From contig NZ_WHOD01000049.1 in assembly GCF_013141765.1 (NCBI RefSeq), positions 124,001 through 188,000 of the forward strand: DNA of 64,000 bases. The letters are read 5' to 3'. Numbering within the stretch: position 1 is the first letter of the stretch; the number at the start of each line of letters is the position of its first letter. The notes under the pieces are model-generated. The model did no database searches, was not told the DNA's origin, and saw nothing but the letters and a program-made list of their open reading frames with translations. Source of the DNA: Paenibacillus foliorum. Its GTDB lineage: Bacteria > Bacillota > Bacilli > Paenibacillales > NBRC-103111. A program made the position numbers and the translations under genes. Of the stretch, positions 43,246-52,341 are shown one piece after another.

Positions 43246-46200
43246 CTACATACCGCGCTTTTGACGCTCAAACCTCATGCGTCGTTCCAGCTCTCGAGCG
43301 ACCTTATCGGCGATCTTATTAACGTCGAGCTGCGGAATTTGTTTGATCAGCTCTTTGATCTGCTCCTTGCTCAGCTCGCTTTGATGGATCGGCTGTTCTA
43401 CGGCAGGCTGCTCCTCGGCTGGCTCCGCCGATCTTTGCGGTCGCAGTACATCCATGCTCGGTGACTCCGCAATATCCTCCCGACTGTCTCTGCCTTCTGA
43501 CAGCTTGTGCTCAAGCGTTGGAGACAATTGTGACTGCAGCATCGACAGCGGCTGCTGCTGTAGGTGCGGCAATGGCTCTGCGCTTGCAGCAGCTGAGGCC
43601 ATCGGCTTCGTCATGATGACCGGATTGGCACTGACCACCGGCATGCTTCTGCTGCCGGTGACAGCCGCAGGCATTGATGGCAGGCGAGCCGGTCGAGCGG
43701 CCTGCCGTTGGAGCAAGCCGCGACCGGGCACTAGCGTTGCTCGGGCAGGCTGTGCCTGCCTCGGCGCAAGCGGCCCGGGGGCTTGCTGCCGCGACGACGC
43801 GCTGCGCGTCGCGGTAGGGCTCGCAGCGCTGGAGCGCGCTGCGGCATCGGTTGCGCGACCCGCCGTGCGGGTTGCGATTGCTCGGCTTGGCGAGCCGATG
43901 GGGCTCGCCGTGGCGTGCTGCTGCGGGGCGCCAGGGGCGTTCCGCACGCGCAGCGGTGAAGGAGCCGATGCATCCACTCGGCGATGCGTAGCAGCCGTAG
44001 CGGCTGCTACGCTGCCCAACGCCTCGGGCTGCTGCCTATTCACCATACGCGCCGCTTCCGCTTTCCTGCTTCGCACCCTGTCCGTAATTTCTTCAGCTGT
44101 CCGCTCCTCCGCTTGCCAATGCACCGGAATCTGTGAACGAGCTTGTCCACTTCTATTAAGTGCTTTACTCGGCTCTGCAGCACTCTCTACCAACGGCTTA
44201 CGCCGTAATAGCATTGAGGCACTGTTGCTTATTGTAGCCATCGGAACTATGGCCGATGATGTTACGCTTGATGCTAAAGGTTCATTATGACGATGCAGCA
44301 AACCCCTTGTTCGAATATATCGTTCACTTTGCACAGGGGCAGGAGCAGGAGCAGTGCCGTTGCTGCCGTTGTTCGCTAAGCTCTCCTTCTGCTGTGCAAA
44401 ACTTTCATTTTCTGCTTTTATTGATACATATTTCATGCTCATGCCTGCTAATTCCTGATGTGTTACTGTATGTTGTGTGGCGGTCTCATGTTTGTGTTGC
44501 TTAGCTGTACGTTGTATGTCCGTCTGATCATTCTGCCGTGTAACTGTAAACCGTTTGTCAGTCTGAGCGTTCTGCCATGTTGCTGTAAACCGTTTGTCAG
44601 ACTCTTGTTTCTTCCGTTTGGCCGTAAGCTGTCCATCATCAACTCGTTGTAACTGCCTCAAGGCTGTACGCTGTATCCCAATCTGCCGCTGATTCTGCAG
44701 TACTGCCGGAAGCTGTGCACGGTTCCTTACTACTCTCTGCGCAGCTGCAAGCTGTTCACTTGATTGCTGTTTCAAGCCTTGAGTCAAGCGCCTCGGTAAG
44801 AACGCAGTAGCTGTCCCCAAAGCATGAGTAGCGTCAGTTATATCTTTCTGAAAACTAGACGATCTTGAACTGTTCACTGTGCCATACAGCACGGCATGAC
44901 TTGAAGTCCTAGTTAAAGCGCCCAGTGTTTGCTGCATCGTAGTCAACTTAGTCGCTGGTGACCCCATATTATGCGCTTCGGATCTGCGAGCTTGGACATC
45001 TGCCAACAGAGCTCCTGCCCTGTTTACGAATCCTGCAACCTGCCCACCAGCAGGTATTCCTGGGACCACCGATCTATCGTTAGGACGATCTTCACTATGT
45101 AGGTTTCTACCTATTGCTTCTTTAAAATCTCCCGCTTCATGCCTGCTGCTGGGTAATAAAGAAAAGTAGGAAAGCCTCGAATCATTAAGATAGGATTGTT
45201 TGGAATGGCCCAATCCTTGGAAAGGCCTCCTCTGAATAGCAACCTTCCTTGTTGGGTTTGATAAATAGTTTTCATTAAACCCTTCATCCTGTTTGTTCAC
45301 CGAAATAATAGGAGAAACTCCTACTCCCATTCTAGCCGGTTGCCATGCGGTGCCTGTTACGTCTGCTGGGCTTTGCTGTCTTTTTACTATACCAACATGT
45401 CCGGGCAGGGAAGCTGCTCCCTTGTCTGTGCGTTTAAATCGAGGCAGATCAGCACTTGCCTGAAAAGCACTTCTCATCATAAGCACAGGCGCTTGCTTCA
45501 CTACATAGCGCTGCAGCACCTCTGCCGCTTGTTGTAATTGAGATTCCGCTGTTGGCCGGACTCCATCCTTGACTGCACGACTTGCTGTAAGAATTCGCCC
45601 TTCCGTTTGCGATAGCTGATATCCGTTCCTCCGTGCTCGCCTTCCGGTTGATACCGTAGCCGCAACTCCCTCGACCAACTGCTTAGTGTCGGCCACCGCA
45701 CTGGGTTCGCGCAACGTTCTATCTGGTAGGTTTGCGCCTCTCGACTCTACATATTTCTGCTCTCTATTCTGCCAAACAGGGGAACCAACGTATCCTCCAC
45801 GGTCATGCGTCCTATCTGCTGCAATGGAAAGAAGCGATGAAGCCATCGAATGGTCCCCAAACGATACTTCCTTCGTCCTCAAGCTTCTCCTAGCAGCCGC
45901 TATTGGAAGCTGTTCACTCCTCCGCCGAACCATTGCTCTGCCCTGTGAGGATGATCCTACGATATAATCGGCCTGCTTCGGCACTATGCTAGCGTTAGCT
46001 AGGACCCGCTCTGACGCAAAACGCGAGCGATTCATCGCCTGCTGTCCTACTGGCAGTAGCCATGCTTCTGTCATGTTAGCCTGTGACCGTCTCTGTAGTA
46101 GCTGAGCTGCTTGAGCAGGCGGACGTCCTAGCAGCTGTGCCGCCTCGGGCAAAATCAACGATTCCGCGGTCGCATGCCACCTTACAGACGCGGATTTTGC

Positions 46201-48771
46201 CGCATCCTCTCCAGCTCGCGTCTTACGTGAGGTGCTCCCCTCCACTGTTTCGTAAGCGGAGACCTCTCTTCTCACGGTATTCGGCGCCGTCCGTGCAACC
46301 TTCCTGGCGAGCATAAGTGGATTGCCGCGCTCATCACGCCGCTCCTGACTCAGCGGTGTCCTCTCTTGCTCTGCGGTTTGCTGCTGCCATGTCTTTAGCA
46401 GCATTAACGCCAGCTGAGAAGCCCCAGAGATCATCCCTTCATCCACAAGCAGGTTAAGAAGTGCTGCCCCTTGTCGATGCTCACGGCTTTTTCGCATCCA
46501 ATTCAATCCTGCTTCACCTGAAGCCATTAGCTGCCCCATAGCTCCACCAGTTTTCATAGCTTTGCGATTAAGTTCATTTGTTCCACTTAATTGCTCTTTG
46601 GAATTATTCCCTGCCGAATTATACCCTACGGACCTACTAATTTTTGATCCAGTTCTAAATAAGGACGATTCAGCCTTGAGTTGATGTTCTCCTAAATTGT
46701 TACTATAAGAGTTCCTTCTTTGAATGGATGTACCGCCATCTTGGCCTGTCGGCTTCCCAATCCACGCTCCATGCATTCTCCTAGATTGAAGCATGCCTGA
46801 TGAGCTTGAAAAAAGGGATGCTTCAATCTTTCCTTCCTGTTCCTTCTGAGCCGACTCATTACGGCCAATCAGCAGCTCGCGATAAGTTCCGGGGGTACGC
46901 AAGCCGTTACTCTTCGCTGCTTGCTTAAATTCAGCGCTGTAGTGCTGTGAAACAAGCCCACCCTTCAGCTTATTTCGCATCATCAAACCGCCAAGATTAC
47001 CTTCAGAGGATTCCTTTTGTCGGTTCATCTTGCTTTCCAACCCGATGTCAGAGCTACTCCTATGTGACGGCACATTAATAATGCCTTTATACATATCCGA
47101 TAAACGCTTAATCCAATGTATGTTATATTCAAGCCGACTCGACGACACCGGTGTTTGCTGCATTCCAGGCAAGTCATCAACATCCGATGTACGCTGCTTC
47201 TGCTCTGGCTGCCGGTTTATTTCCGTCGTTCCTGCATTATGCTCATGTTTTATAGGTACTTGCTCAACAACTGGCTTATCCCAGTCTATTTCGCGTCTCT
47301 CAGGTACTACAATTACTTGTTCATTGTTTTTCTTTCCATTAATACCTTGCTCACTTACCCGACTTTTCGATGCCTCGTTGATAACAGAAGCCCGTTTGGC
47401 CTGCAGTTGTATGACCTCGTTATGTAATGATGCCCCCCTACGAAAAGGTAAAAGATGAGCGTATTGGCGCTGAACAATCAAATTCTGGGAACTTCGTGAA
47501 TCCCTAGTATTTCTAATAACTCCCCTAGACTCTGCTGTTCCCTTACTTTCGCCAAATTCCAAGGTTTGAAGCCTATATGTACTATTACTATCCTCTTTCC
47601 TTAAACCAATATCCCACTTCTGGTCATTATGCCAGCTTAGTTTGGACACACCACTCATCACTTTATATGACTTACCTTGCTTCCAGTAAATCTGGCCACG
47701 TGATGTTTTCCCAATCCGTTCGGGTTGTTTCGCAGCTATAATGCTTCTATTCCGGTCTCGTTCCAGAAGTGATTTTTCAGCTGTTCCTTGTCCTATTTGG
47801 GCATTTCGACGGAACGATAACATCATACGTTTAGTGTGATGCTGATCAGAAGGCCACAGTAGTAAGCCCTTTGCTGCTACACCGCGCAGACTAATATCTG
47901 TTAAAGAAGGCTCTGTTTGCTTGCTTTCAGTAGCCTTGACCAAACTAGGACTTTGATTATTTCCATTTGTCGTTACAGTTCCTTGATTAGCAGCATCCTG
48001 TAAAAGCTTCGGCTCACTTTGCTCTTGCCCCTGCTTTTTCACTTGCTTTTGCTTCTGCCCTTGCCCTTGCCCTTGCCCTTGCCCTTGCCCTTGCCCTTGC
48101 CCTTGCCCTTGCCCTTGCCCTTGCCCTTGCCCTTGCCCTTGCCCTTGCCCTTGCCCTCGCTCTTGCTCTTGCCCTCGCTCTTGCCCTTGCTCTTGCTCTT
48201 GCGTAAGCTTCCCTGCATGGTCCTTCGTTACCTCTTGCTGCACTACCTGACCAGGCTTGCTCTTCGTCAAAGCCTGCTCAACCTTCAACGCTAATTGCTC
48301 GTTTGCTCTATTCACTGATTGAACCGTCATGGAATCAGCTAACCTACGCTGAACATACGATGAGGATCGTAAACCTCCGCGTCCTCCTGCTGCTATACCA
48401 GTAGCTTCAATCCCGTTGTTGCGCTCCGAGCCCTTCCGCTCCTCCACAACTCCACCGTACTGACGAATCCACTTCTCCAAACGATATATCGTTTCATTAT
48501 GCGTTACTGCATGCTTCGTACCTGCACGCCGCAGTTGGTCAAGCTGGACTTGTAGCTGGGTTACCTTTTTCCGCCACTCCGTATCCCTATTGCTATGATC
48601 TTCTCCTGACAACGCATCAAGCTCACGGAAAATCAACGAAATACGTCCCAAATAATCATCACGCCAAAACCCGTACTTACCTATAATGCCTTCTGCGAAC
48701 TGCCTGTTATGCAGCGCAGTATTGTTCATGTTCTGCCTAACCGTATGGGGGATATGCTTTTGTCTTTTCAT
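43246..48771 (-). CDS. giant low-complexity eCIS-locus protein, 1841 aa
   Basis: Placed between the second tube gene and the LysM gene, the position of small Afp6/Pvc6 in related loci. An ordered head (1-100, with RQFAEGIIGKYGFWRDDYLG) is followed by a Gly-Gln repeat (about 206-237, from 16 perfect TTGCCC hexamers). Then come more than 1400 residues of Ser/Arg/Gln-rich, disordered-looking sequence with short repeats near residue 1400 (DKRFTATWQNAQT-type), an Ala/Arg-rich GC-rich block (about 1580-1720) and an amphipathic C-terminal helix (VNKIADKVARELERRMRFER) resembling DUF5908-type Afp6 proteins. It could be a length ruler, scaffold or cargo adaptor; none is proven. Confidence 0.85.
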   Translation of the reverse strand: MKRQKHIPHTVRQNMNNTALHNRQFAEGIIGKYGFWRDDYLGRISLIFRELDALSGEDHSNRDTEWRKKVTQLQVQLDQLRRAGTKHAVTHNETIYRLEKWIRQYGGVVEERKGSERNNGIEATGIAAGGRGGLRSSSYVQRRLADSMTVQSVNRANEQLALKVEQALTKSKPGQVVQQEVTKDHAGKLTQEQEQGQERGQEQERGQGQGQGQGQGQGQGQGQGQGQGQGQGQGQGQGQKQKQVKKQGQEQSEPKLLQDAANQGTVTTNGNNQSPSLVKATESKQTEPSLTDISLRGVAAKGLLLWPSDQHHTKRMMLSFRRNAQIGQGTAEKSLLERDRNRSIIAAKQPERIGKTSRGQIYWKQGKSYKVMSGVSKLSWHNDQKWDIGLRKEDSNSTYRLQTLEFGESKGTAESRGVIRNTRDSRSSQNLIVQRQYAHLLPFRRGASLHNEVIQLQAKRASVINEASKSRVSEQGINGKKNNEQVIVVPERREIDWDKPVVEQVPIKHEHNAGTTEINRQPEQKQRTSDVDDLPGMQQTPVSSSRLEYNIHWIKRLSDMYKGIINVPSHRSSSDIGLESKMNRQKESSEGNLGGLMMRNKLKGGLVSQHYSAEFKQAAKSNGLRTPGTYRELLIGRNESAQKEQEGKIEASLFSSSSGMLQSRRMHGAWIGKPTGQDGGTSIQRRNSYSNNLGEHQLKAESSLFRTGSKISRSVGYNSAGNNSKEQLSGTNELNRKAMKTGGAMGQLMASGEAGLNWMRKSREHRQGAALLNLLVDEGMISGASQLALMLLKTWQQQTAEQERTPLSQERRDERGNPLMLARKVARTAPNTVRREVSAYETVEGSTSRKTRAGEDAAKSASVRWHATAESLILPEAAQLLGRPPAQAAQLLQRRSQANMTEAWLLPVGQQAMNRSRFASERVLANASIVPKQADYIVGSSSQGRAMVRRRSEQLPIAAARRSLRTKEVSFGDHSMASSLLSIAADRTHDRGGYVGSPVWQNREQKYVESRGANLPDRTLREPSAVADTKQLVEGVAATVSTGRRARRNGYQLSQTEGRILTASRAVKDGVRPTAESQLQQAAEVLQRYVVKQAPVLMMRSAFQASADLPRFKRTDKGAASLPGHVGIVKRQQSPADVTGTAWQPARMGVGVSPIISVNKQDEGFNENYLSNPTRKVAIQRRPFQGLGHSKQSYLNDSRLSYFSLLPSSRHEAGDFKEAIGRNLHSEDRPNDRSVVPGIPAGGQVAGFVNRAGALLADVQARRSEAHNMGSPATKLTTMQQTLGALTRTSSHAVLYGTVNSSRSSSFQKDITDATHALGTATAFLPRRLTQGLKQQSSEQLAAAQRVVRNRAQLPAVLQNQRQIGIQRTALRQLQRVDDGQLTAKRKKQESDKRFTATWQNAQTDKRFTVTRQNDQTDIQRTAKQHKHETATQHTVTHQELAGMSMKYVSIKAENESFAQQKESLANNGSNGTAPAPAPVQSERYIRTRGLLHRHNEPLASSVTSSAIVPMATISNSASMLLRRKPLVESAAEPSKALNRSGQARSQIPVHWQAEERTAEEITDRVRSRKAEAARMVNRQQPEALGSVAAATAATHRRVDASAPSPLRVRNAPGAPQQHATASPIGSPSRAIATRTAGRATDAAARSSAASPTATRSASSRQQAPGPLAPRQAQPARATLVPGRGLLQRQAARPARLPSMPAAVTGSRSMPVVSANPVIMTKPMASAAASAEPLPHLQQQPLSMLQSQLSPTLEHKLSEGRDSREDIAESPSMDVLRPQRSAEPAEEQPAVEQPIHQSELSKEQIKELIKQIPQLDVNKIADKVARELERRMRFERQKRGM
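48061..48156 (-). repeat. 16 perfect copies of a 6-bp coding repeat (TTGCCC on plus strand)
   Basis: A 96-bp run of the TTGCCC hexamer encodes alternating Gly-Gln in the 1841-aa protein, flanked by degenerate units on both sides. As the unit is six bases, slippage changes length by two residues without shifting the frame. Confidence 0.97.
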
Positions 48772-48788
48772 GCTAGTCCCCCTGCGGA

Positions 48789-49235
48789 TTATTTTTTGAA
48801 AATGGTTTTCAAACCTTTATGTACGATTTCAATAGCTTCTATTGCAATGCCCGTGCTGGATGCATTCATCTGAGGGCCTATCCACTTCACAGGGTAGGAT
48901 TCGAAAAAATTCCATCGGCAAATTTCTTTGCCAGCAGGGTTATTCAATATAATCGACCCGCTCTTTCGCTTGATTTTACCGCCGATTACCCCTTCATACC
49001 AATCCCATAACTCACTAGCCTGGGTAATTCCCCGCTTCAGCACAATGCGTTCATATTTGGTTTGTTTCGGCAGATAATGAACATAGTCGTTCACGCCGCC
49101 TTCATTATAAGGCATCACTTCTGTTTCCGCTTGTAGCCCGGTTACCTCCGAAAAGCCGCCGACAATCAATCCGTCCAATTCGACTATAAAACGGAATGCC
49201 GGACTGACTGCGTATTTTTTAGACGGTATACTCAT
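48789..49235 (-). CDS. second tail tube protein (Afp5-type)
   Basis: A 148-aa tube-family protein (TIGR02241 type): KYAVSPAFRFIVELDGLIVG, GFSEVTGLQAETEVMPYNEG and LKRGITQASELWDWYEGVIG. It ends WIGPQMNASSTGIAIEAIEI then HKGLKTIF. ATG 49235 is preferred (GAGGTG 9 nt upstream); GTG 49247 would overlap the DUF6760 stop. In Afp/PVC this protein forms the tube-initiating ring next to the baseplate. The 1841-aa gene follows after 17 nt. Confidence 0.93.
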   Translation of the reverse strand: MSIPSKKYAVSPAFRFIVELDGLIVGGFSEVTGLQAETEVMPYNEGGVNDYVHYLPKQTKYERIVLKRGITQASELWDWYEGVIGGKIKRKSGSIILNNPAGKEICRWNFFESYPVKWIGPQMNASSTGIAIEAIEIVHKGLKTIFKK

Positions 49236-49243
49236 CTGCTTGC

Positions 49244-49441
49244 TCACCTCTTATTAAATACGTCAAACGGGTTATCGCTAGGCTTATCTTCATTCATACT
49301 GCGGTTAATCCTTGAAATTTCCTCACACCACTTCCGGCGCTCCCGATGCTCCATCAACATGATTTCATCATGAGGCCAGTGAAAGTAATAAGCGATGAAC
49401 CCAGCCTCCTCGTAAATCTTATCAATGGGATAACCTGCTAC
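49244..49441 (-). CDS. DUF6760-type eCIS protein, 65 aa, without a normal start codon
   Basis: A 65-codon frame encodes VAGYPIDKIYEEAGFIAYYF then HWPHDEIMLMEHRERRKWCE, matching the conserved small DUF6760 family found between tube genes of these machines. There is no ATG/GTG/TTG upstream in frame. The conserved N-terminus begins at a GTA codon (49441) that overlaps the preceding gene's TAG stop as GTAG, with GGAGGAGG just upstream. The first in-frame ATG lies inside the conserved core. Either GTA is used as a rare start, or the gene is damaged or mis-sequenced at one base. The product stops two bases before the GTG of the second tube gene. Confidence 0.75.
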   Translation of the reverse strand, partial: VAGYPIDKIYEEAGFIAYYFHWPHDEIMLMEHRERRKWCEEISRINRSMNEDKPSDNPFDVFNKR

Positions 49442-49815
49442 GCCTCCTCCATCCCTGCGATAAAAGACACATCCACATCGAATTCATGCTCGCATTTAGG
49501 GCAAGACGTGTGAACCTTCGGCACTTCCATTTCATTGATTTCACGATAAAAATTTTGCATGAAGGCTAGATCAGCTGTAAACATTTTTTCTATAACCCGA
49601 GTATCAATAGCACGCAGATCCCCTAGCTTCGTAATAACGCGCGTTAACAAAATAATTGTCAAATAGCCTGGGTTTTGCTGCACACGTTGATCACGCATAG
49701 GTAAAATTTCATCTGCCGCTGTTGCCAAACGCATTATGCCTCTTTTATGCAATGTACCATTATCATCTACATATCCTCTAGGAAGCTCGAATTCATATTC
49801 CGTTTTGAAAGCCAT
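49438..49815 (-). CDS. phage tail assembly protein with CxxC motif
   Basis: A 125-aa protein with FELPRGYVDDNGTLHKRGIM at the start, then RLATAADEILPMRDQRV and YLTIILLTRVITKLGDL. Near the C-terminus is CPKCEHEFDVDV, a CPxC pair that could bind zinc. The family is found between the tube and DUF6760 genes and resembles tail assembly chaperones. Its stop codon overlaps the DUF6760 start region. The ribosome site AGGAGG is at a normal distance. Confidence 0.85.
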   Translation of the reverse strand: MAFKTEYEFELPRGYVDDNGTLHKRGIMRLATAADEILPMRDQRVQQNPGYLTIILLTRVITKLGDLRAIDTRVIEKMFTADLAFMQNFYREINEMEVPKVHTSCPKCEHEFDVDVSFIAGMEEA

Positions 49816-49910
49816 AAGGGTATCCTCCTATTTATCGCATAAGCAGGAAAACAAGAGACAAAAAGGGCTTTACTCGCCTCATTCTTCCTCTTGTTTCCCC
49901 GATGCAATTG

Positions 49911-50345
49911 TTACTTCGTGCGGGTCATGCCTTCATGCGCAAGCTCCAAAAACTCAATAGCTACTTCAGAGCCTGTACCATTGAAATTAGGAGCCGTGTA
50001 CTTGGAAGGCCACGCTTCAATAACTTGCCATGTTGCTACATCTGCGCCTTCTTCGTCAATGGCAATAATCGTGACTGTCTTACGTGCAATTTTGCCTTCA
50101 ATCGATTCCTGCATCCAGTTGTACATATCCATCGAATCGGTAACGCCCCATTTCAGGGTGATGTTACCATATTTCGCCAACCCCGGCAGCTTGCGAGGTG
50201 TAATTGTCTCATTACCTTCACGATATTCAATGATAGCTAACGTTGCATCGAAGCCCGATACCTCGCTGAAGCCAGCCTGTTGAATACCTTCTACCTCAAC
50301 CCTAAATCTAAAATTTCTGTATGGATCGTTACGTTCGCCCGGCAT
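49911..50345 (-). CDS. major tail tube protein (Afp1-type)
   Basis: A 144-aa inner-tube subunit (TIGR02241 family): DPYRNFRFRVEVEGIQQAGF, SEVSGFDATLAIIEYREGNE and LKWGVTDSMDMYNWMQESIE; C-terminal VAIEFLELAHEGMTRTK. The ribosome site is GC-rich and weak (GGGGACGCGG). It lies 63 nt after the sheath stop. In the extended machine the tube forms the hollow rod through which cargo travels and which the sheath drives out. Confidence 0.95.
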   Translation of the reverse strand: MPGERNDPYRNFRFRVEVEGIQQAGFSEVSGFDATLAIIEYREGNETITPRKLPGLAKYGNITLKWGVTDSMDMYNWMQESIEGKIARKTVTIIAIDEEGADVATWQVIEAWPSKYTAPNFNGTGSEVAIEFLELAHEGMTRTK

Positions 50346-50408
50346 AATTTACCGCGTCCCCTTTCGTTCTGATTGTTGCCCGTCTCTTACTCAATGACTA
50401 GCGAGAAC

Positions 50409-52160
50409 CTATTCTTCTCTCGTTTTCTGAGTAATCCGGAAGATGACGAATTCCGCCGGTTTCACAGGCGCAACCCCAATAATACATATCAAACGACCGT
50501 TATCGATATCATCCTGTGTCATCGTGCTGCGGCCGATATTAACGTAGAATGCCTCGCTTGGGCTGCCGCCCATCAGAGCGCCATCTCTCCATACACGGGT
50601 AAGAAACGCTTCAATGGTACGCTGTACACGAGCCCATAGCTGCTCATCATTCGGTTCGAACACAACCCAGTTGGTACCATTCTTAATTGATTCCTCAATA
50701 AAGATGAACAACCTTCTAACGTTGACATATTTCCACAGACCATTCGAAGAGCATGTACGAGCCCCCCAAACACGAATACCTTGACCGGCGAAATGACGGA
50801 TTAGGTTAACACCCTGAGGGTTCAAAATATCCTGTTCGCCTTTATTGTACTGGCAATCAAGACCTACAGCACCACGAACAACTTCGTTTGCAGGAGCTTT
50901 TTGGACACCGCGGGTTTGGTCAGAGCGTGAATAAATACCTGCCATTGAACCGGACGGTGGAATGTAAATATTGCGTTTATCTAACGGATCAAACACTTGA
51001 AGCCAAGGATTGTACATCGCTGCATAGTTACTGTCAAAAATATTGCGGTGAGTCATCACATCGGCCACTTTAGTTTTCTCACGCGGGACATCAAGAATCG
51101 CGAAGCGGCTTCCGAGGTTTTCACAATGCGCGACCAAGGACAGCTGTACATTCGGATCGGTTACACCGGGAATGGACATAATGCTCACGACATCGTTATC
51201 GATAAACGATTGAATCCCTGTTCGTTTACCTGGGCCGCGATCTACCCCCATGAAATCAGAAGCTGCTAAATTCGCTATAGAACCGTCGCTGCCTCCAAAT
51301 AGAGAGATCTGGAACTTGCCCGCTTCTTCCGTTTCACCGGATAGTGATTCAAATGGAGCAACAGCACCAAGATCCGTACCCAAACTAATGTCTTTAACAA
51401 TAATGATATTAGAGCGGGACAAAATTTTCTCTACATGATTGGCAGCGGATACGTTAAGCGACACCTTCTCGAATGATTCCGCTTCATCTCCATAAAATAC
51501 ATGCACAGTAAATTCACTAGTCGTAAGAACCTTCGCAGGCAGTAAATTGGTGTCAATGACATCCTCTTCGCCTTCAAGCACGGATTCTAATTCGATGATA
51601 TTGTCAAGTGAAGAGACGATGCGGTTGTACTGCTTGCTGCCGCCATTTTGGAAAGCTACGATATCGCCTACATTGAAACCAGCGTTATTCTTCACGCGAT
51701 ATTGCACCGATTCGCCTGGAGTCCCGATAATGTCAATAATTTGCGTCTTCGCTTTGCTCGCAGGGACAACTACGATACGCACTTGGTTACCCCATGTACC
51801 CGGGTTCTTGGAAGTGATTCGAAGCACCTTCGCCTCTTTATTGGCACTTCCTTGGTTCGTAGCAGGCTTGGAATCCGATGGTGCCACACGCATTACATAA
51901 CCGCGAGAGCCGCCATTCAAGAAGAAGTGCTCAACTGCATAAGACAAGAAACGGTAATCCCCGAAAGCATTCTCAGATAAATAGCTGCCGAAATTACGAT
52001 GAAAATCAGCTACGCTGGTAATCAGTAGGGGGACACCTTCTATCTCCCCCCTTTGTGCCAGACCAATAAAGCCCGCCGTGCTCGTACTTGCACCTTCGAG
52101 CGGCTGCGCGCCGCTATCGAATTCTTCTACGTAGACTCCAGGTGATAAATACTCAGCCAT
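50409..52160 (-). CDS. contractile tail sheath protein
   Basis: A 583-aa sheath protein. MAEYLSPGVYVEEFDSGAQP and VEGASTSTAGFIGLAQRGEI-like sequence at the N-terminus, and HFFLNGGSRGYVMRVA, are diagnostic. The C-terminal third (GLDCQYNKGEQDILNPQGVN, GIRVWGARTCSSNGLWKYVN, SIKNGTNWVVFEPNDEQLWA) is the most conserved, interlocking part. Only one sheath gene is present, against three in Afp/PVC. The 181-nt leader between it and the preceding gene is unusually long and its immediate ribosome site (GGGGAA) is modest. Confidence 0.97.
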   Translation of the reverse strand: MAEYLSPGVYVEEFDSGAQPLEGASTSTAGFIGLAQRGEIEGVPLLITSVADFHRNFGSYLSENAFGDYRFLSYAVEHFFLNGGSRGYVMRVAPSDSKPATNQGSANKEAKVLRITSKNPGTWGNQVRIVVVPASKAKTQIIDIIGTPGESVQYRVKNNAGFNVGDIVAFQNGGSKQYNRIVSSLDNIIELESVLEGEEDVIDTNLLPAKVLTTSEFTVHVFYGDEAESFEKVSLNVSAANHVEKILSRSNIIIVKDISLGTDLGAVAPFESLSGETEEAGKFQISLFGGSDGSIANLAASDFMGVDRGPGKRTGIQSFIDNDVVSIMSIPGVTDPNVQLSLVAHCENLGSRFAILDVPREKTKVADVMTHRNIFDSNYAAMYNPWLQVFDPLDKRNIYIPPSGSMAGIYSRSDQTRGVQKAPANEVVRGAVGLDCQYNKGEQDILNPQGVNLIRHFAGQGIRVWGARTCSSNGLWKYVNVRRLFIFIEESIKNGTNWVVFEPNDEQLWARVQRTIEAFLTRVWRDGALMGGSPSEAFYVNIGRSTMTQDDIDNGRLICIIGVAPVKPAEFVIFRITQKTREE

Positions 52161-52341
52161 TGTTCCCCAGTTTCATCCATCTGCATCGATCCATTGCAAA
52201 ATATGAAACCAGTTCTCTCCTTTCTGCTTGTGGTTTATAGAAGATGGAAGAATCCGATCTACTAACAAAGTTATGTACAGCATGCCTAGCCAAAAATCTA
52301 TTCTTTCAAACTAATACCGCTTTAGTGACTGCTCCTTGAAG

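Noticed and set aside
43454-44290. Long plus-strand open frame (278 codons)
   Set aside because: Antisense to the GC-rich Ala/Arg part of the 1841-aa gene; no ribosome site and low-complexity product.
48019-48294. Plus-strand Leu/Pro-rich frame
   Set aside because: It is only the reverse reading of the hexanucleotide repeat.
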